Shown here: positions 41,112 through 53,100 of the stretch, one piece after another
Layout: every line of letters begins with the position of its first letter
Position numbering within the stretch: position 1 is the first letter of the stretch
NCBI RefSeq assembly: GCF_017161565.1
Contig: NZ_CP066796.1
Span: forward strand, 1,240,001 to 1,304,000
Length of the DNA stretch: 64,000 bases
Origin: Erwinia amylovora
Lineage (GTDB): Bacteria; Pseudomonadota; Gammaproteobacteria; Enterobacterales; Enterobacteriaceae
Direction of reading: 5' to 3'
Made by a program: the position numbers and the translations under genes
The notes under the pieces: model-generated
The model's input: the letters and a program-made list of their open reading frames with translations, nothing else
Database searches by the model: none
What the model was told of the DNA's origin: nothing

Positions 41112-41193
41112 GTAACCTCCAGGGCATATTGACTGCAGCAAACCAGCTAAAAGCGTAGCGCATCATGCAGGTCGCTGCCTGGCGGCGCGGGCG

Positions 41194-42480
41194 CTAACTG
41201 AACAGCTCAGGGCGGGCAACGGCCGCGCTGACGGCAGCGGTTAACTGCTGTAACGCCTCCGGCGTGATCACATACGGCGGCATCAGATAAATCAGCTTGC
41301 CAAATGGCCGGATCCATACGCCCTGTCCGACAAAGAACTGCTGCATCGCCGCCAGCGCCACCGGGCGCTGCGTTTCCACCACGCCGATCGCTCCCAGCAC
41401 GCGCACATCGGCGACTCCCGGCTGCGTGCGCAACGGCAGCAGCGCCGTGCGTAGCTGGCTTGCAATCGCCGCCACTTGAGCCTGCCAGCGATTCTCCTGT
41501 AACAGCGCCAGACTTTCGCTGGCCACGGCACAGGCCAGCGGGTTGCCCATAAACGTGGGGCCGTGCATAAAGCAGCCGGCCGCGCCGTTGCTGATGGTGT
41601 CGGCGACGTGGCGAGTGGTTAAGGTGGCGGACAGCGTCATGGTGCCGCCGGTCAGCGCCTTGCCAACGCAGAGAATATCCGGACTGATGGCCGCATGTTC
41701 GCAGGCAAACAGCCGGCCGGTGCGACCAAAACCGCTGGCTATCTCATCGGCGATCAGCAGCAGCTGATAGCGGTCGCAAAGTGCGCGCACCCGTTGCAGA
41801 TAGCGCGGATGGTAAAAGCGCATCCCCCCCGCGCCCTGCACGATCGGCTCAAGGATCACCGCCGTCAGCTGGCGGTGATGCTGCGCTATCAGCTGCTCAA
41901 TGGCATCGGCATCGCTCTCCAGCCAGTCGTCATCGAAGCGGCAGCCCGGCGCGGGCGCGAACAGATGCTCAGGCAGATAGCCCTGATACAGGCTGTGCAT
42001 CGAATTTTGCGGATCGCACACCGACATGGCGGCAAAAGTATCGCCATGATAGCCATGACGCAGCGTGAGGAAACGCTGCCGTTTTTCACCGCGCGCCTGC
42101 CAGTACTGTAGCGCCATCTTCATTGCCACTTCCACCGCCACCGAACCGGAATCGGCCAGAAACACGCATTCCAGTGGGTCAGGCGTCATCGCCACCAGTC
42201 TGCGGCACAGCGCTACCGCCGCCGGATGAGTCATCCCGCCAAACATCACATGCGACATCTGCGTTAGCTGGCTGTGCAATGCCTGATTGAGGCGTGGATG
42301 ATTGTAGCCGTGAATGGCGGCCCACCATGAGGACATGCCGTCCACCAGCTGGCGGCCGTCAGCCAGTTCCAGCGAAGTTCCGTGCGCGGCAACCACCGGG
42401 TAGCAGGGCAGTGGTGCACTCATTGAGGTATAGGGATGCCAGATATGGTTACGGTCGAAGGCAAGATCGTCCGGGGTCAT
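41194..42480 (-). CDS. bioA: Adenosylmethionine--8-amino-7-oxononanoate aminotransferase
   Basis: PLP enzyme that converts KAPA to DAPA in biotin synthesis, using S-adenosylmethionine as amino donor. 428 aa with [52 protein letters not shown], the [15 protein letters not shown] segment and the PLP-lysine region [17 protein letters not shown]. Divergent from bioB across a shared BirA operator. Normal length. Confidence 0.97.
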   Translation of the reverse strand: MTPDDLAFDRNHIWHPYTSMSAPLPCYPVVAAHGTSLELADGRQLVDGMSSWWAAIHGYNHPRLNQALHSQLTQMSHVMFGGMTHPAAVALCRRLVAMTPDPLECVFLADSGSVAVEVAMKMALQYWQARGEKRQRFLTLRHGYHGDTFAAMSVCDPQNSMHSLYQGYLPEHLFAPAPGCRFDDDWLESDADAIEQLIAQHHRQLTAVILEPIVQGAGGMRFYHPRYLQRVRALCDRYQLLLIADEIASGFGRTGRLFACEHAAISPDILCVGKALTGGTMTLSATLTTRHVADTISNGAAGCFMHGPTFMGNPLACAVASESLALLQENRWQAQVAAIASQLRTALLPLRTQPGVADVRVLGAIGVVETQRPVALAAMQQFFVGQGVWIRPFGKLIYLMPPYVITPEALQQLTAAVSAAVARPELFS

Positions 42481-42488
42481 AAAATCAC

Positions 42489-42521
42489 TTGTAAACCAAA
42501 AATAAAAAAATTAGTTTACAA
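42489..42521. promoter_or_regulatory. BirA (biotin repressor) operator between bioA and bioB
   Basis: Inverted repeat TTGTAAACC, 15 bases, AGTTTACAA: the BirA pattern, with one base different from the E. coli arms. It lies between the divergent starts and should repress both directions when biotinyl-AMP is plentiful. Confidence 0.92.
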
Positions 42522-42568
42522 GTATAACCGGGCCGTACAGACAATTGACAGATTTTTCGGAGCAAGCA

Positions 42569-43600
42569 ATGGCAACACGTTGGACTCTTTCACAGGCGCA
42601 GGCGCTGTTTGAACAGCCTTTTCTCGAACTGATGTTCGAAGCCCAGCAGACGCATCGTCAGCATTTTGACCCGCGTCAGGTTCAGGTCAGTACGCTGCTG
42701 TCGATCAAAACCGGGGCCTGCCCGGAAGACTGCAAATACTGCCCGCAAAGCGCCCGATACAAAACCGGACTGGAAGCGGAACGGCTGATGGAAGTGGAAG
42801 AGGTGCTCAGTTCGGCGCGTAAGGCCAAAGCCGCCGGATCGGGCCGTTTCTGTATGGGAGCCGCGTGGAAGAACCCCCACGAGCGCGATATGCCGCATCT
42901 GGAAAAGATGGTGCAGGGGGTAAAGGCAATGGGAATGGAGACCTGCATGACGCTGGGTTCGCTCAGTCAACAGCAGGCGCAGCGGCTGGCGCACGCCGGG
43001 CTGGATTTCTATAACCACAACCTTGATACATCGCCGGAGTTTTACGGCAGTATCATCACCACGCGCAGTTATCAGGAGCGCCTCGACACGCTGGGTAAAG
43101 TGCGTGAGGCCGGCATCAAGGTCTGTTCCGGCGGTATTGTCGGACTGGGCGAAACGGTGCAGGACCGCGCCGGGCTGCTGGTGCAGCTGGCGAATCTGCC
43201 GGAACCCCCCGAAAGCGTACCGATTAATATGCTGGTCAAGGTGAAAGGCACGCCGCTGGCCGATAATGACGACGTCGACCCGTTTGATTTTGTGCGCACC
43301 ATTGCGGTGGCGCGCATTATGATGCCGCGATCCCATGTTCGTCTCTCCGCCGGACGCGAACAGATGAGCGAACAGACTCAGGCGATGTGCTTTATGGCCG
43401 GGGCTAACGCCATTTTTTACGGCTGCAAATTGCTGACCACGCCCAATCCGGCAGAAGATAAAGACCTGCTGCTGTTTCGCAAGCTGGGTCTTAATCCACA
43501 GCACAGCACGACGCAAAGCGGGGACAACGCGCAGCAGCAGGCGCTGACCGCCCGTTTGCTCAATGCCGACAGCGAACTGTTTTACAACGCGGCGCGGTGA
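42569..43600 (+). CDS. bioB: Biotin synthase
   Basis: Radical-SAM enzyme that inserts sulfur into dethiobiotin. 343 aa; the 4Fe-4S ligands are Cys51, Cys55 and Cys58 in [15 protein letters not shown], and the 2Fe-2S ligands lie downstream ([23 protein letters not shown]). The start at 42569 ([14 protein letters not shown]) follows CGGAGCAAGC; an in-frame upstream start at 42545 is unlikely. TGA overlaps the bioF ATG. Confidence 0.97.
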   Translation: MATRWTLSQAQALFEQPFLELMFEAQQTHRQHFDPRQVQVSTLLSIKTGACPEDCKYCPQSARYKTGLEAERLMEVEEVLSSARKAKAAGSGRFCMGAAWKNPHERDMPHLEKMVQGVKAMGMETCMTLGSLSQQQAQRLAHAGLDFYNHNLDTSPEFYGSIITTRSYQERLDTLGKVREAGIKVCSGGIVGLGETVQDRAGLLVQLANLPEPPESVPINMLVKVKGTPLADNDDVDPFDFVRTIAVARIMMPRSHVRLSAGREQMSEQTQAMCFMAGANAIFYGCKLLTTPNPAEDKDLLLFRKLGLNPQHSTTQSGDNAQQQALTARLLNADSELFYNAAR

Positions 43601-44754
43601 TGAGCTGGTCAGCGCGTATTGAACAGGCGCTCGTCAGGCGCCGCCTGAGCGGACAGTATCGCCAGCGTCAGGTCAGCCAGCAGGGAGATGCCCGCACGTT
43701 GAACGTGGCGGGGCGTGATTATCTCAATTTTTCCGCTAATGATTACCTGGGGCTTAGCCATGACGGGCGCATCGTCAGTGCCTGGCAGCAGGGGGCAGAG
43801 CGCTACGGCGTCGGTGCCGGGGGATCGACGCATGTCACCGGTTACCGAAACCCACAGGCGCAGCTGGAACAGCAGCTGGCCGACTGGCTTGGCTACCCGC
43901 GCGCGCTGCTGTTTATCTCCGGTTTTGCCGCTAACCAGGCGGTAATCGCGGCGATGATGGAAAAAAAAGACCGTATCTTCGCCGATAAGCTATGCCACGC
44001 TTCGCTGCTGGAAGCCGCCAGCCTGAGTCCGGCAACGCTGCGCCGTTTCACTCATAATCAGCCGTCTGCGCTGGCAAAGCTGCTGGTGCATAAAAGTGAG
44101 GGAGAAACGCTGGTGGTGACGGAAGGCGTGTTCAGCATGGACGGCGACCGCGCCCCGCTGAAGTCGCTTCACCAACTTGCCCAGGCACACGATGGCTGGC
44201 TGCTGGTGGATGACGCACATGGCGTGGGCGTGTGCGGCGAGCAGGGGCGCGGCAGCTGCTGGCAGCAGGGCGTGCGGCCTGAACTGCTGATTGTCACCTT
44301 TGGCAAAGCGTTTGGCGTCAGCGGCGCAGCGCTGCTGTGCGATGACGCCACCGCCGAATATCTGTTGCAGTTTGCCCGCCACCTGATCTACAGCACCGCT
44401 ATGCCGCCCGCTCAGGCCTGTGCCATCCGGGCGGCATTGGGCTGCATTCAGCAGGGGGACGATCTGCGCCAGCAGCTGGCGGCCAATATCACCCGCTTTC
44501 GCCAGGGGGGGCAGGGGCTGCGCTGGCCGCTGGCGGCGTCCGACAGCGCCATTCAGCCGCTCATCGTCGGTGATGAGCAGCAAGCGTTGAGGCTGGCACA
44601 GCGGCTGCGTGACAGCGGCTTCTGGGTGAGTGCCATGCGTCCACCGACCGTGCCACCCGGAACGTCGCGCATGCGTATTACGCTGAGCGCCGCCCACCGG
44701 GCAGATGATATTGACCGGCTGATCGAGGCATTGCATGCAACAGACGGTAAATAA
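43600..44754 (+). CDS. bioF: 8-amino-7-oxononanoate synthase
   Basis: PLP enzyme condensing pimeloyl-ACP with alanine. 384 aa; the ATG at 43600 overlaps the bioB stop and gives [16 protein letters not shown]. Typical segments: [27 protein letters not shown], the [17 protein letters not shown] substrate region and the PLP-lysine motif [15 protein letters not shown]. Its end overlaps the bioC start by 20 bases. Confidence 0.97.
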   Translation: MSWSARIEQALVRRRLSGQYRQRQVSQQGDARTLNVAGRDYLNFSANDYLGLSHDGRIVSAWQQGAERYGVGAGGSTHVTGYRNPQAQLEQQLADWLGYPRALLFISGFAANQAVIAAMMEKKDRIFADKLCHASLLEAASLSPATLRRFTHNQPSALAKLLVHKSEGETLVVTEGVFSMDGDRAPLKSLHQLAQAHDGWLLVDDAHGVGVCGEQGRGSCWQQGVRPELLIVTFGKAFGVSGAALLCDDATAEYLLQFARHLIYSTAMPPAQACAIRAALGCIQQGDDLRQQLAANITRFRQGGQGLRWPLAASDSAIQPLIVGDEQQALRLAQRLRDSGFWVSAMRPPTVPPGTSRMRITLSAAHRADDIDRLIEALHATDGK

Positions 44755-45487
44755 ACAGGCGATAGCGGCGGCGTTTGGCCGTGCCGCTCGCAGCTATAAC
44801 CAGCATGCAGAGCTGCAGCGCCAGTGCGGCGAGCGGCTGCTGCAACATGCCCGTCCCGGCATTGCGCTACAGGTACTTGACGCAGGCTGCGGCACAGGCT
44901 GGTTCAGCCGGCGCTGGCGCGCTGACGGGCATCGGGTTACCGCGCTCGATCTGTCAGAAAAAATGTTACAGCAGGCGCGGGAAAATCAGGCGGCGGACTG
45001 CTATCAGAGCGGCGACATCGAAGCGTTACCCTTTGCCGACGCCCGTTTTGACCGCTGCTGGAGCAATCTGGCCGTCCAGTGGTGCAGCGACCTGTCTCAG
45101 GCGCTGCGTGAACTGCGGCGCGTGACGAAACCGGGCGGGCAGGTGCTGTTTTCAACCCTGACGGAGGGATCGCTGAATGAAGTCAGTGCGGCCTGGCAGT
45201 ACCTCGGGCGCAGTGCACCGCTCAACCGTTTTGCCAGCCTGCCGGTGATTGAGCAGGCGGCGGCCGGCATGATGCTGGCAAGCTATACGTTGACCCTGGC
45301 ATTCCCGGACGTGCAGAGCGCGCTGCGTTCGCTGAAGGGGATTGGCGCAACCCATCTGCATCAGGGGCGCCCGGACAGCATGCTCAGTCGGCGCGAGCTG
45401 CAACGGCTGGAGCAGGTCTGGCAGCGCGATGCGCGCGGCTGCCTGCTGAGTTATCAACTGGTATCAGGAGTGATTGAATGTGAGTAA
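44735..45487 (+). CDS. bioC: Malonyl-ACP O-methyltransferase
   Basis: Methylates malonyl-ACP to start pimeloyl synthesis. 250 aa; begins [20 protein letters not shown], with the SAM-binding motif [15 protein letters not shown] and [19 protein letters not shown]; the C-terminus has [13 protein letters not shown]. Tightly packed in the operon, overlapping bioF and bioD. Confidence 0.96.
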   Translation: MQQTVNKQAIAAAFGRAARSYNQHAELQRQCGERLLQHARPGIALQVLDAGCGTGWFSRRWRADGHRVTALDLSEKMLQQARENQAADCYQSGDIEALPFADARFDRCWSNLAVQWCSDLSQALRELRRVTKPGGQVLFSTLTEGSLNEVSAAWQYLGRSAPLNRFASLPVIEQAAAGMMLASYTLTLAFPDVQSALRSLKGIGATHLHQGRPDSMLSRRELQRLEQVWQRDARGCLLSYQLVSGVIECE

Positions 45488-46148
45488 ACGTTGGTTTGTC
45501 ACCGGGACCGATACGGAAGTGGGCAAAACCGTTGCCAGCTGTGCGCTACTGCAGGCGGCCGGGGCGGCGGGCTATCGCTGTGCAGGCTATAAACCGGTGG
45601 CCTCCGGCTGTGAGATGACCGCGCAGGGCTTGCGTAACGAAGATGCGCTGGCGTTGCAGAAATACAGCCGCGTGCGCTTGCCGTATGAGATGGTCAATCC
45701 GCTGGCATTTGCCGAGCCGACTTCACCGCATATTATCAGCGCGGAGCAGCAGCGCCCCATTGCCGCCAGTCAGCTCTCCGCCGGGCTGGCGGCGGTAGCC
45801 GAACAGGCCGACTGGGTGTTAACCGAAGGAGCAGGCGGGTGGTTTACGCCACTTTCTGCGAGCTTCACCTTCGCTGACTGGGTGGTACAACAGCAGCTGC
45901 CGGTGATCCTGGTGGTGGGGGTTAAGCTGGGATGCATTAACCACGCGCTACTGACCGCGCAGGCGGTGCTGTCGGGGGGGTTACCGCTGGCAGGCTGGAT
46001 AGCTAACGGGATCCAGCCCGCAGGCAGACGGCATCGCGAATATCTGGCCACCCTGAACGCGCTGATAGCCGCGCCCTGTCTGGGTGAAATCCCCCATCTG
46101 GCTGGGGACAGGCGGGACAACCTCGGCGCATACCTCACTCTGCCATAA
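45480..46148 (+). CDS. bioD: Dethiobiotin synthetase
   Basis: ATP-dependent enzyme that closes the ureido ring of dethiobiotin from DAPA and CO2. 222 aa; P-loop VTGTDTEVGKTVASCAL, then GYKPVASGCE and EGAGGWFTPLS. The GTG at 45480 (AGGAG nine bases upstream) gives [13 protein letters not shown] as in E. coli; TTG at 45474 is also in frame. Ends the complete bioBFCD operon. Confidence 0.96.
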   Translation: MSKRWFVTGTDTEVGKTVASCALLQAAGAAGYRCAGYKPVASGCEMTAQGLRNEDALALQKYSRVRLPYEMVNPLAFAEPTSPHIISAEQQRPIAASQLSAGLAAVAEQADWVLTEGAGGWFTPLSASFTFADWVVQQQLPVILVVGVKLGCINHALLTAQAVLSGGLPLAGWIANGIQPAGRRHREYLATLNALIAAPCLGEIPHLAGDRRDNLGAYLTLP

Positions 46149-46200
46149 TCCTCGCCAGATCACGGGGGAAACGGCCCGTGCAGCTGGCTGGCGGTGACGA

Positions 46201-46917
46201 TCACACCGCCAGCCACGTATTGACCACGCGGTCATCGAGCAGCGCCACTTTGCCGTGAGCCACATTACGTCCCCGATGCAGCAACAGAAAATAGTCGGCT
46301 ACGCGACGGATAAACGACAGGCGCTGCTCCAGCAGCAGGATGGTCATACCAAATTCGTGATTCAGTCGGTGGATCAAATTCCCCATCTCCTCTTCCAGCC
46401 ACGGCGACATGCCTTCCGTGGGTTCATCCAGAATCAGCAGTCTGGGCTGCAACACCAGGGCACGCGCCAGCGCCAGCTGCTGCTGCTGGTCGATGGGTAG
46501 CTCACCGCTGCGCTGGTGGCGCAATGACCACAGCGCCGGAAACAGGTCATAAACCCTCTTCGGGATCGCCTGATGGCACGCCATACCGGCACCGGCTAAC
46601 AGGGCGATTTGCAGATTCTCTTCAACGCTCATCTGAGAGAAAATGTGCCGCCCCTGTGGCACATAACCGATCCCCAGCGAGGCGCGGGTTTCCACCGGTT
46701 GCAGCAGCAGGTCCTGAGGCGGCCCGCTGATACCCTGCCAGGTCATGGAGCCGCTGTTGATCGGCAGATGTCCCATAATGCAGTTTACCAGCGTGGTTTT
46801 CCCCATGCCTTGCCGCCCGAGGATCCCGGTGCAGGTGCCGGGTTCAAGCTCCAAATCGACGTCCCACAAAATGTGGTTCTGCCCGTAAAACTGATTGACT
46901 GAACGTAAACTGAGCAT
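46201..46917 (-). CDS. Orphan UrtE/LivF-type ABC ATPase with degenerate signature motif
   Basis: 238-aa ATPase resembling UrtE, the urea importer ATPase (SVNQFYGQNHILWDVDLELE, GIGYVPQGRHIF, NTWLAV at the end). Walker A (GRQGMGKTTLVN) and Walker B (LLILDEPTEGMSPW) are kept, but the family's LSGGQQQQLA signature reads LPIDQQQQLALARAL, so the Ser and both Gly that contact ATP are gone. The start at 46917 has GGAGGA upstream. No permease, binding protein or urea gene is adjacent. It may be a decaying remnant or an ATPase with altered function; not present at this site in E. coli. Confidence 0.8.
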   Translation of the reverse strand: MLSLRSVNQFYGQNHILWDVDLELEPGTCTGILGRQGMGKTTLVNCIMGHLPINSGSMTWQGISGPPQDLLLQPVETRASLGIGYVPQGRHIFSQMSVEENLQIALLAGAGMACHQAIPKRVYDLFPALWSLRHQRSGELPIDQQQQLALARALVLQPRLLILDEPTEGMSPWLEEEMGNLIHRLNHEFGMTILLLEQRLSFIRRVADYFLLLHRGRNVAHGKVALLDDRVVNTWLAV

Positions 46918-47384
46918 CTGACACTCTCCTCCAGAAAGTTTTAGATCGCACCTGCTGCTTACGCTCTTTGTCGTATGGCAAACAGTCCGGCGTACCGTTA
47001 ACAACCGTTCGGCTTAATGCTTCTTGCTGTGGTGTTATCAAGCATCAGGCCTTGCAGCTAAATCAATGTCCTCAAAATAACTATGCAATCATCAGGCCAG
47101 GTGAGTTTTGCGGCCGGGTTTACGCGATGCCTGCACCATTCCACCGGCTATTGGTGAGCGCAGCTAAACTATTCAGCGGGATAAAAGGCTTTTTGCACCG
47201 GGGCAGTGCCAGCGGCTAATCAGTGATGGTGCAAGTCGCTTACCCGGTGGCAAGCAGCCTGTACAATGTGCCATCACAGAAAAGAGGCGGGCAAAACGCG
47301 TTTCTCTGCACGACTGCGTGCCGGCGGTGCAAAAAAAACGGCAGAAAAAAATATTTGCCGGGCTTAACCCTGCCTGGGGATGAG
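46918..47384 (+). other. Non-coding stretch between the UrtE-like gene and uvrB control region
   Basis: About 470 bp with no convincing gene in either direction; short open frames lack ribosome sites and family resemblance. Because the UrtE-like gene is orphaned, this may be decayed sequence from a former operon, but I could not recognise any fragment. Confidence 0.5.
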
Positions 47385-47442
47385 TTATACACATCAAGCG
47401 CCTCAAGCGCTGTAAACAGTTATCCACCATTCCTGTGGATAA
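47385..47442. promoter_or_regulatory. Cluster of three DnaA-box-like sites upstream of uvrB
   Basis: TTATACACA at 47385-47393, TTATCCACC at 47420-47428 and, on the other strand, TTATCCACA at 47434-47442. The first and third are consensus boxes. E. coli uvrB also has DnaA binding in its control region, so DnaA influence on uvrB is plausible. Confidence 0.7.
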
Positions 47443-47734
47443 CCTTGTGTATTAGGCGATGAAAACCTGTAGGATACGAGAGCGGACGCGGCTTTGCTCC
47501 GGGTTGGTGCGAAACTCGGCTTTAATGAATAAATACTTCAAATCAACTGGTTAGATAAAATCAATCATGCCAGGCTGATGTAATCGATTGGTAAAGACTT
47601 TCATGCCGGCACGCTTGACAAAATGTAAAACCTGAACCCTGTTGGGGATAACCCCTTCGCTTAGCCGGTTCAGCCCTTAACGCAATGCCCGGTCATTCAG
47701 CGGCATTAACCGATAAAGCGTCATCATGCTGTAT

Positions 47735-47754
47735 AGCTGTGATTATATCCAGTG
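47735..47754 (+). promoter_or_regulatory. LexA (SOS) box of uvrB
   Basis: CTGT, eight bases, CCAG at 47737-47752. The CCAG right half is the same deviation from CTGT-N8-ACAG that E. coli uvrB has. It lies about 80 bp before the uvrB start. Confidence 0.85.
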
Positions 47755-47830
47755 TTTTTTGCTGGCAAAATCGTCAGGGCCGGGTAGAATGAGATCCCGG
47801 TTCGTGTCCATCTTCATCAGGTAGCCTGAA

Positions 47831-49855
47831 ATGAGCAAAGTCTTCAAACTCAACTCCGAATTTAAACCCGCTGGCGATCAGCCGGAGGCTATCCGTCGCC
47901 TGGAAGAGGGGCTGGAAGACGGTCTGGCGCATCAAACCCTGCTCGGCGTGACCGGTTCGGGTAAAACCTTTACCGTGGCAAATGTCATTGCCGACCTGAA
48001 TCGCCCAACGATGGTGCTGGCTCCGAACAAAACGCTGGCGGCGCAGCTGTACGGCGAAATGAAAGAGTTTTTTCCGGATAATGCGGTAGAGTATTTCGTC
48101 TCTTATTACGACTACTATCAGCCGGAAGCTTACGTTCCCAGTTCGGACACCTTTATCGAAAAAGATGCTTCGGTGAATGAACACATCGAGCAGATGCGCC
48201 TGTCGGCCACCAAAGCGCTGCTGGAACGGCGTGACGTGGTGGTGGTGGCATCAGTATCGGCGATTTACGGCCTCGGTGACCCCGATCTCTATCTGAAAAT
48301 GATGCTGCACCTGACGCGCGGCATGGTGATTGACCAGCGTGCCATTCTGCGCCGGCTGGCGGAGCTGCAATATGCGCGCAACGACCAGGCCTTCCAGCGC
48401 GGTACGTTCCGCGTACGCGGGGAGGTTATCGATATCTTCCCGGCGGAGTCTGATGATTATGCGCTGCGCGTGGAGCTGTTCGACGAAGAGGTAGAACGGC
48501 TGTCCATTTTTGATCCGCTGACCGGTCAGATCGAATCGGTGATCCCGCGGTATACCATCTATCCCAAAACTCACTACGTGACGCCGCGTGAGCGCCTCCT
48601 GCAGGCGATGGAAGAGATCAAAGAAGAGCTGGTGGAACGGAAAAAGGTGCTGCTGGATAACAACAAACTGCTGGAAGAGCAGCGCCTGAGTCAGCGCACC
48701 CAGTTTGATCTTGAAATGATGAACGAGCTGGGCTACTGCTCCGGGATTGAAAACTACTCGCGCTATCTGTCCGCTCGCGGGCCGGGCGAAGCGCCCCCCA
48801 CGCTGTTTGACTATCTGCCCGCCGACGGCCTGCTGGTGATTGATGAATCCCACGTCACTATTCCGCAAATTGGCGGCATGTACCGTGGCGACCGGGCGCG
48901 CAAAGAAACGCTGGTGGAGTACGGTTTCCGTCTGCCGTCAGCGCTGGATAACCGCCCGATGAAGTTTGAAGAGTTTGAAGCGCTTGCGCCGCAGACTATC
49001 TACGTTTCCGCCACGCCGGGAAATTACGAACTGGAGAAATCGGGTGGCGAGGTGATCGACCAGGTGGTGCGTCCTACCGGCCTGCTCGACCCGATCGTTG
49101 AAGTGCGTCCGGTGGGAACTCAGGTGGACGATCTGCTCTCTGAAATCCGCCAGCGCGTGGCAATTAACGAACGCGTGCTGGTCACGGTGCTGACCAAACG
49201 CATGGCGGAGGATTTAACCGAATACCTCACAGAGCACGGTGAGCGGGTGCGCTATCTGCATTCGGACATTGATACCGTAGAGCGCGTGGAAATTATTCGC
49301 GATCTGCGTCTGGGTAAGTTTGACGTGCTGGTGGGGATCAACCTGCTGCGTGAAGGGCTGGATATGCCTGAAGTGTCGCTGGTGGCCATCCTCGACGCGG
49401 ACAAAGAGGGCTTCTTGCGTTCCGAGCGTTCCCTGATCCAGACGATTGGCCGTGCTGCGCGTAATCTTAACGGTAAGGCGATCCTCTACGGCGACAAAAT
49501 CACTCCTTCGATGGCGCGCGCGATTGGCGAAACCGAACGTCGCCGTGAAAAGCAGCAGCTGCACAATCAAGAACACGGTATTGTCCCGCAAGGCCTGAAC
49601 AAGAAAATATCCGATATTCTTGAGCTGGGTCAGGGGCTGGCGAAGAACAAAGCCAAGCCGCGTAACATGAAAGGGCGCAGTATTGTGGAAGACGATCCGG
49701 CCTTTGTCGATCTGTCGCCGCTGGGGCTGCAAAAGCGCATTCACCAGCTGGAAGCACAGATGCAGCAACATGCACAGAATCTGGAATTTGAAGAGGCCGC
49801 CCAGGTTCGCGACCAGCTGCATCAGGTGCGCGAGCTGTTTATCGCCGCGTCCTGA
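47831..49855 (+). CDS. uvrB: Excinuclease ABC subunit UvrB
   Basis: Damage-verification helicase of nucleotide excision repair. 674 aa, normal. Walker [15 protein letters not shown] (about residues 39-52), the strand-separating beta hairpin [21 protein letters not shown] region near 92-112, DEAD-like [13 protein letters not shown], helicase motifs V/VI ([29 protein letters not shown]) and the C-terminal UVR domain that binds UvrA/UvrC ([20 protein letters not shown]). Preceded by an SOS box and DnaA boxes. Confidence 0.98.
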   Translation: MSKVFKLNSEFKPAGDQPEAIRRLEEGLEDGLAHQTLLGVTGSGKTFTVANVIADLNRPTMVLAPNKTLAAQLYGEMKEFFPDNAVEYFVSYYDYYQPEAYVPSSDTFIEKDASVNEHIEQMRLSATKALLERRDVVVVASVSAIYGLGDPDLYLKMMLHLTRGMVIDQRAILRRLAELQYARNDQAFQRGTFRVRGEVIDIFPAESDDYALRVELFDEEVERLSIFDPLTGQIESVIPRYTIYPKTHYVTPRERLLQAMEEIKEELVERKKVLLDNNKLLEEQRLSQRTQFDLEMMNELGYCSGIENYSRYLSARGPGEAPPTLFDYLPADGLLVIDESHVTIPQIGGMYRGDRARKETLVEYGFRLPSALDNRPMKFEEFEALAPQTIYVSATPGNYELEKSGGEVIDQVVRPTGLLDPIVEVRPVGTQVDDLLSEIRQRVAINERVLVTVLTKRMAEDLTEYLTEHGERVRYLHSDIDTVERVEIIRDLRLGKFDVLVGINLLREGLDMPEVSLVAILDADKEGFLRSERSLIQTIGRAARNLNGKAILYGDKITPSMARAIGETERRREKQQLHNQEHGIVPQGLNKKISDILELGQGLAKNKAKPRNMKGRSIVEDDPAFVDLSPLGLQKRIHQLEAQMQQHAQNLEFEEAAQVRDQLHQVRELFIAAS

Positions 49856-49901
49856 TAAGCGCCGTTCCTCTCACCGGGGCTTTCCGCCGCAGCAACGGCC
49901 G

Positions 49902-50824
<923 letters not shown>

Positions 50825-50884
50825 TTATCAACCGATTGTTGCGGCATATTTTACGCTATCCGGCAGGGAAATGGGGTTAAAATT

Positions 50885-50908
50885 CGCTATATATCAAAAT
50901 ATATAGCG
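50885..50908 (+). promoter_or_regulatory. ModE operator upstream of moaA
   Basis: Perfect inverted repeat, CGCTATATAT / ATATATAGCG, with a four-base centre, 188 bp before the moaA start. It is a better palindrome than the modA operator; in E. coli ModE activates moa from an equivalent site. Confidence 0.88.
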
Positions 50909-50929
50909 GAACTCTGTTCTGGTAACCTT

Positions 50930-51090
50930 ACACCATTAGCGTTAACATTCCCGCACCACGGTTTGCCGATGTCGGCATACCGCACTTAAGCCCTGATACC
51001 TGTGTCCCACGGATATGGTGTCCTGGCCGCAGCCATCGCGCTGCCAGGGTGCAGAAAGAAATGCCTGCATCTCCCGTTTTGGAAAGGTGT
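50930..51090 (+). promoter_or_regulatory. Molybdenum-cofactor riboswitch (Moco RNA motif) in the moaA leader
   Basis: The long leader between the ModE site and moaA corresponds to the Moco motif of enterobacterial moaA genes. Visible landmarks are GTGTCCTGGCCGCAGCC, the pairing CCTGG...CCAGG, then GCAGAAAGAAATGCCTGC and a final stem ending at the ribosome site (GGAAAGG). Boundaries are approximate and the fold was not computed. It would reduce moa expression when cofactor is abundant. Confidence 0.75.
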
Positions 51091-51095
51091 CACCC

Positions 51096-52082
51096 GTGTC
51101 ACAATTTACTGATAACTTCGCGCGCAGATTCTACTATCTGCGTCTGTCGATCACCGACGTGTGTAACTTTCGTTGCACTTACTGTCTACCCAATGGCTAT
51201 CAACCCCAGGGCGCGCAAAATAAAAGCTTCCTGACGCTGAATGAGATCAGGCGCGTTACGCGTGCGTTCGCCGCTGCCGGCACTGAAAAAGTGCGTCTGA
51301 CGGGGGGCGAGCCATCCATGCGCCGTGATTTTACCGAGATTATCGCTGCGGTGCGTGAAAATACCGCCATTCGCCAGCTGGCGGTGACCACCAACGGTTA
51401 CCGCCTGCAACGCGACGTGGCGCGCTGGCGCGCTGCCGGACTGAACGCGCTCAACGTAAGCATCGACAGCCTGGATGCGCGCCAGTTTCACGCCATCACC
51501 GGGCAGGATAAATTCGATCAGGTGATGCGCGGCATCGATGCGGCCTTCGACGCTGGCTTCAGCAAAGTCAAGGTCAACACCGTATTGATGCGTGACGTCA
51601 ATCACCAAAGCCTGGAAACCTTTCTCGACTGGATCCGTCCCCGGCCCATCCAGCTCCGCTTTATTGAGCTGATGGAAACCGGCGACGGCGGAGCGCTGTT
51701 TCGTCAACACCATATTTCCGGCAGCGTTATCCGCCAACGCCTGTTGCAGCAGGGCTGGGTTCTCCAGAAGCGCGTGCGCAGCGATGGCCCGGCGCAGGTC
51801 TTCCGCCATCAAGACTATCTGGGTGAGATTGGCCTGATTATGCCTTATGAAAAAGAGTTCTGTGCCAGCTGTAATCGTTTGCGCGTCTCGGCCACGGGCA
51901 ACCTGCATCTGTGCCTGTTCGGCGACGGCGGCGTGCCGCTAAGAGATTTGCTGGCGCATGACGGCCAGCAGGCGGAGCTGCAGGCGCGTATAGCCGGCAG
52001 TCTGGCGACGAAAAAACAGACGCATTTTCTGCATCAGGGCAATACCGGTATGACCCAAAATCTCTCATTTATCGGCGGTTAA
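51096..52082 (+). CDS. moaA: GTP 3',8-cyclase MoaA
   Basis: Radical-SAM enzyme, first step of molybdopterin synthesis. 328 aa from GTG 51096, which follows AAAGG and gives [18 protein letters not shown] like E. coli MoaA. N-terminal cluster CNFRCTYC, C-terminal cluster [10 protein letters not shown] with a third Cys in LHLCLFG, and the essential C-terminal Gly-Gly (FIGG). Longer in-frame starts from 51015 would run through the riboswitch. Confidence 0.96.
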   Translation: MSQFTDNFARRFYYLRLSITDVCNFRCTYCLPNGYQPQGAQNKSFLTLNEIRRVTRAFAAAGTEKVRLTGGEPSMRRDFTEIIAAVRENTAIRQLAVTTNGYRLQRDVARWRAAGLNALNVSIDSLDARQFHAITGQDKFDQVMRGIDAAFDAGFSKVKVNTVLMRDVNHQSLETFLDWIRPRPIQLRFIELMETGDGGALFRQHHISGSVIRQRLLQQGWVLQKRVRSDGPAQVFRHQDYLGEIGLIMPYEKEFCASCNRLRVSATGNLHLCLFGDGGVPLRDLLAHDGQQAELQARIAGSLATKKQTHFLHQGNTGMTQNLSFIGG

Positions 52083-52097
52083 GCTAAGGACCTGATA

Positions 52098-52613
52098 ATG
52101 GCAAAAGGCAGCAGCGATTTTATCCCCCTTAACGTGGCGGTGATGACCGTATCCGATCGACATAGCGCCGACAGCGACAGTTCCGGCAGCTATCTGCAAG
52201 AGGCGCTGGCCGCGGTGGGACATCAGGTGCTGGATCGTGCAATTGTCCCGGACAACCGTTACCGTATTCGCGCAGTGGTTTCCAGCTGGATTGCCAGCAC
52301 GGATGTGCAGGTGGTGCTGATTAATGGCGGCACCGGTTTCAATGACACAAACGCTACCCCGGAGGCGATCGGGCCATTGTTCGATCGTGAGGTTGCCGGG
52401 TTCGGCGAACTGTTCCGCATGATCTCCTGGGAGGATATCGCCACCTCAACCCTGCAATCGCGCGCGCTGGCCGGTATCGCTAACGGTACGCTGATTTTCG
52501 CTATTCCCGGTTCAACCGCTGCCTGCCAGCTTGCCTGGGAACGCATTATTCAGCACCAGCTTGATGCCCGTACCCGCCCCTGTCATTTTGTCTCGCATTT
52601 GAAGAAAACGTAA
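52098..52613 (+). CDS. moaB: Molybdenum cofactor biosynthesis protein MoaB
   Basis: 171-aa MogA/MoaB fold protein that binds molybdopterin; in E. coli its exact step is unclear. Motif [20 protein letters not shown] and [19 protein letters not shown]. Starts 15 bp after moaA behind AAGGAC; moaC begins one base after its stop. Confidence 0.95.
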   Translation: MAKGSSDFIPLNVAVMTVSDRHSADSDSSGSYLQEALAAVGHQVLDRAIVPDNRYRIRAVVSSWIASTDVQVVLINGGTGFNDTNATPEAIGPLFDREVAGFGELFRMISWEDIATSTLQSRALAGIANGTLIFAIPGSTAACQLAWERIIQHQLDARTRPCHFVSHLKKT

Positions 52614-52614
52614 T

Positions 52615-53100
52615 ATGCCCCAGTTGACTCACATTAATGCTGCCGGAGAGGCGCATATGGTGGATGTTTCCACCAAACCAGAAAGCGTACGCGAAGCGCG
52701 TGCAGAGGCGTTTGTGGTGATGCACCCGCAGACGCTGCAAATGATTATTGACGGCAGCCATCATAAAGGCGATGTGTTTGCCACCGCGCGCATTGCGGGT
52801 ATTCAGGCGGCAAAGCGCACCTGGGAGCTGATCCCGCTGTGCCATCCGCTGCTGTTAAGTAAGGTTGAAGTCACGCTTAGCGCCGATCCGTCCCGCCATC
52901 GGGTGCGAATCGAATCACTGTGTCGCCTGAGCGGTAAAACCGGAGTCGAGATGGAAGCGCTGACGGCGGCTTCGGTCGCCGCTCTGACCATTTACGACAT
53001 GTGCAAAGCGGTGCAGAAGGATATCACCATTGAGCAGTGCCGGTTACTGAGTAAAAGCGGCGGCAAATCGGGTGATTTTCAGGCGGTGCCTTATGATTAA
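52615..53100 (+). CDS. moaC: Cyclic pyranopterin monophosphate synthase MoaC
   Basis: Completes cPMP formation with MoaA. 161 aa; conserved [20 protein letters not shown], the active-site segment [15 protein letters not shown] and [20 protein letters not shown]. It overlaps moaD by eight bases. Confidence 0.96.
   Translation: MPQLTHINAAGEAHMVDVSTKPESVREARAEAFVVMHPQTLQMIIDGSHHKGDVFATARIAGIQAAKRTWELIPLCHPLLLSKVEVTLSADPSRHRVRIESLCRLSGKTGVEMEALTAASVAALTIYDMCKAVQKDITIEQCRLLSKSGGKSGDFQAVPYD

Noticed and set aside
42590..43516. 308-codon minus-strand open frame opposite bioB
   Set aside because: Antisense of a well-conserved bioB; low plausibility as protein.
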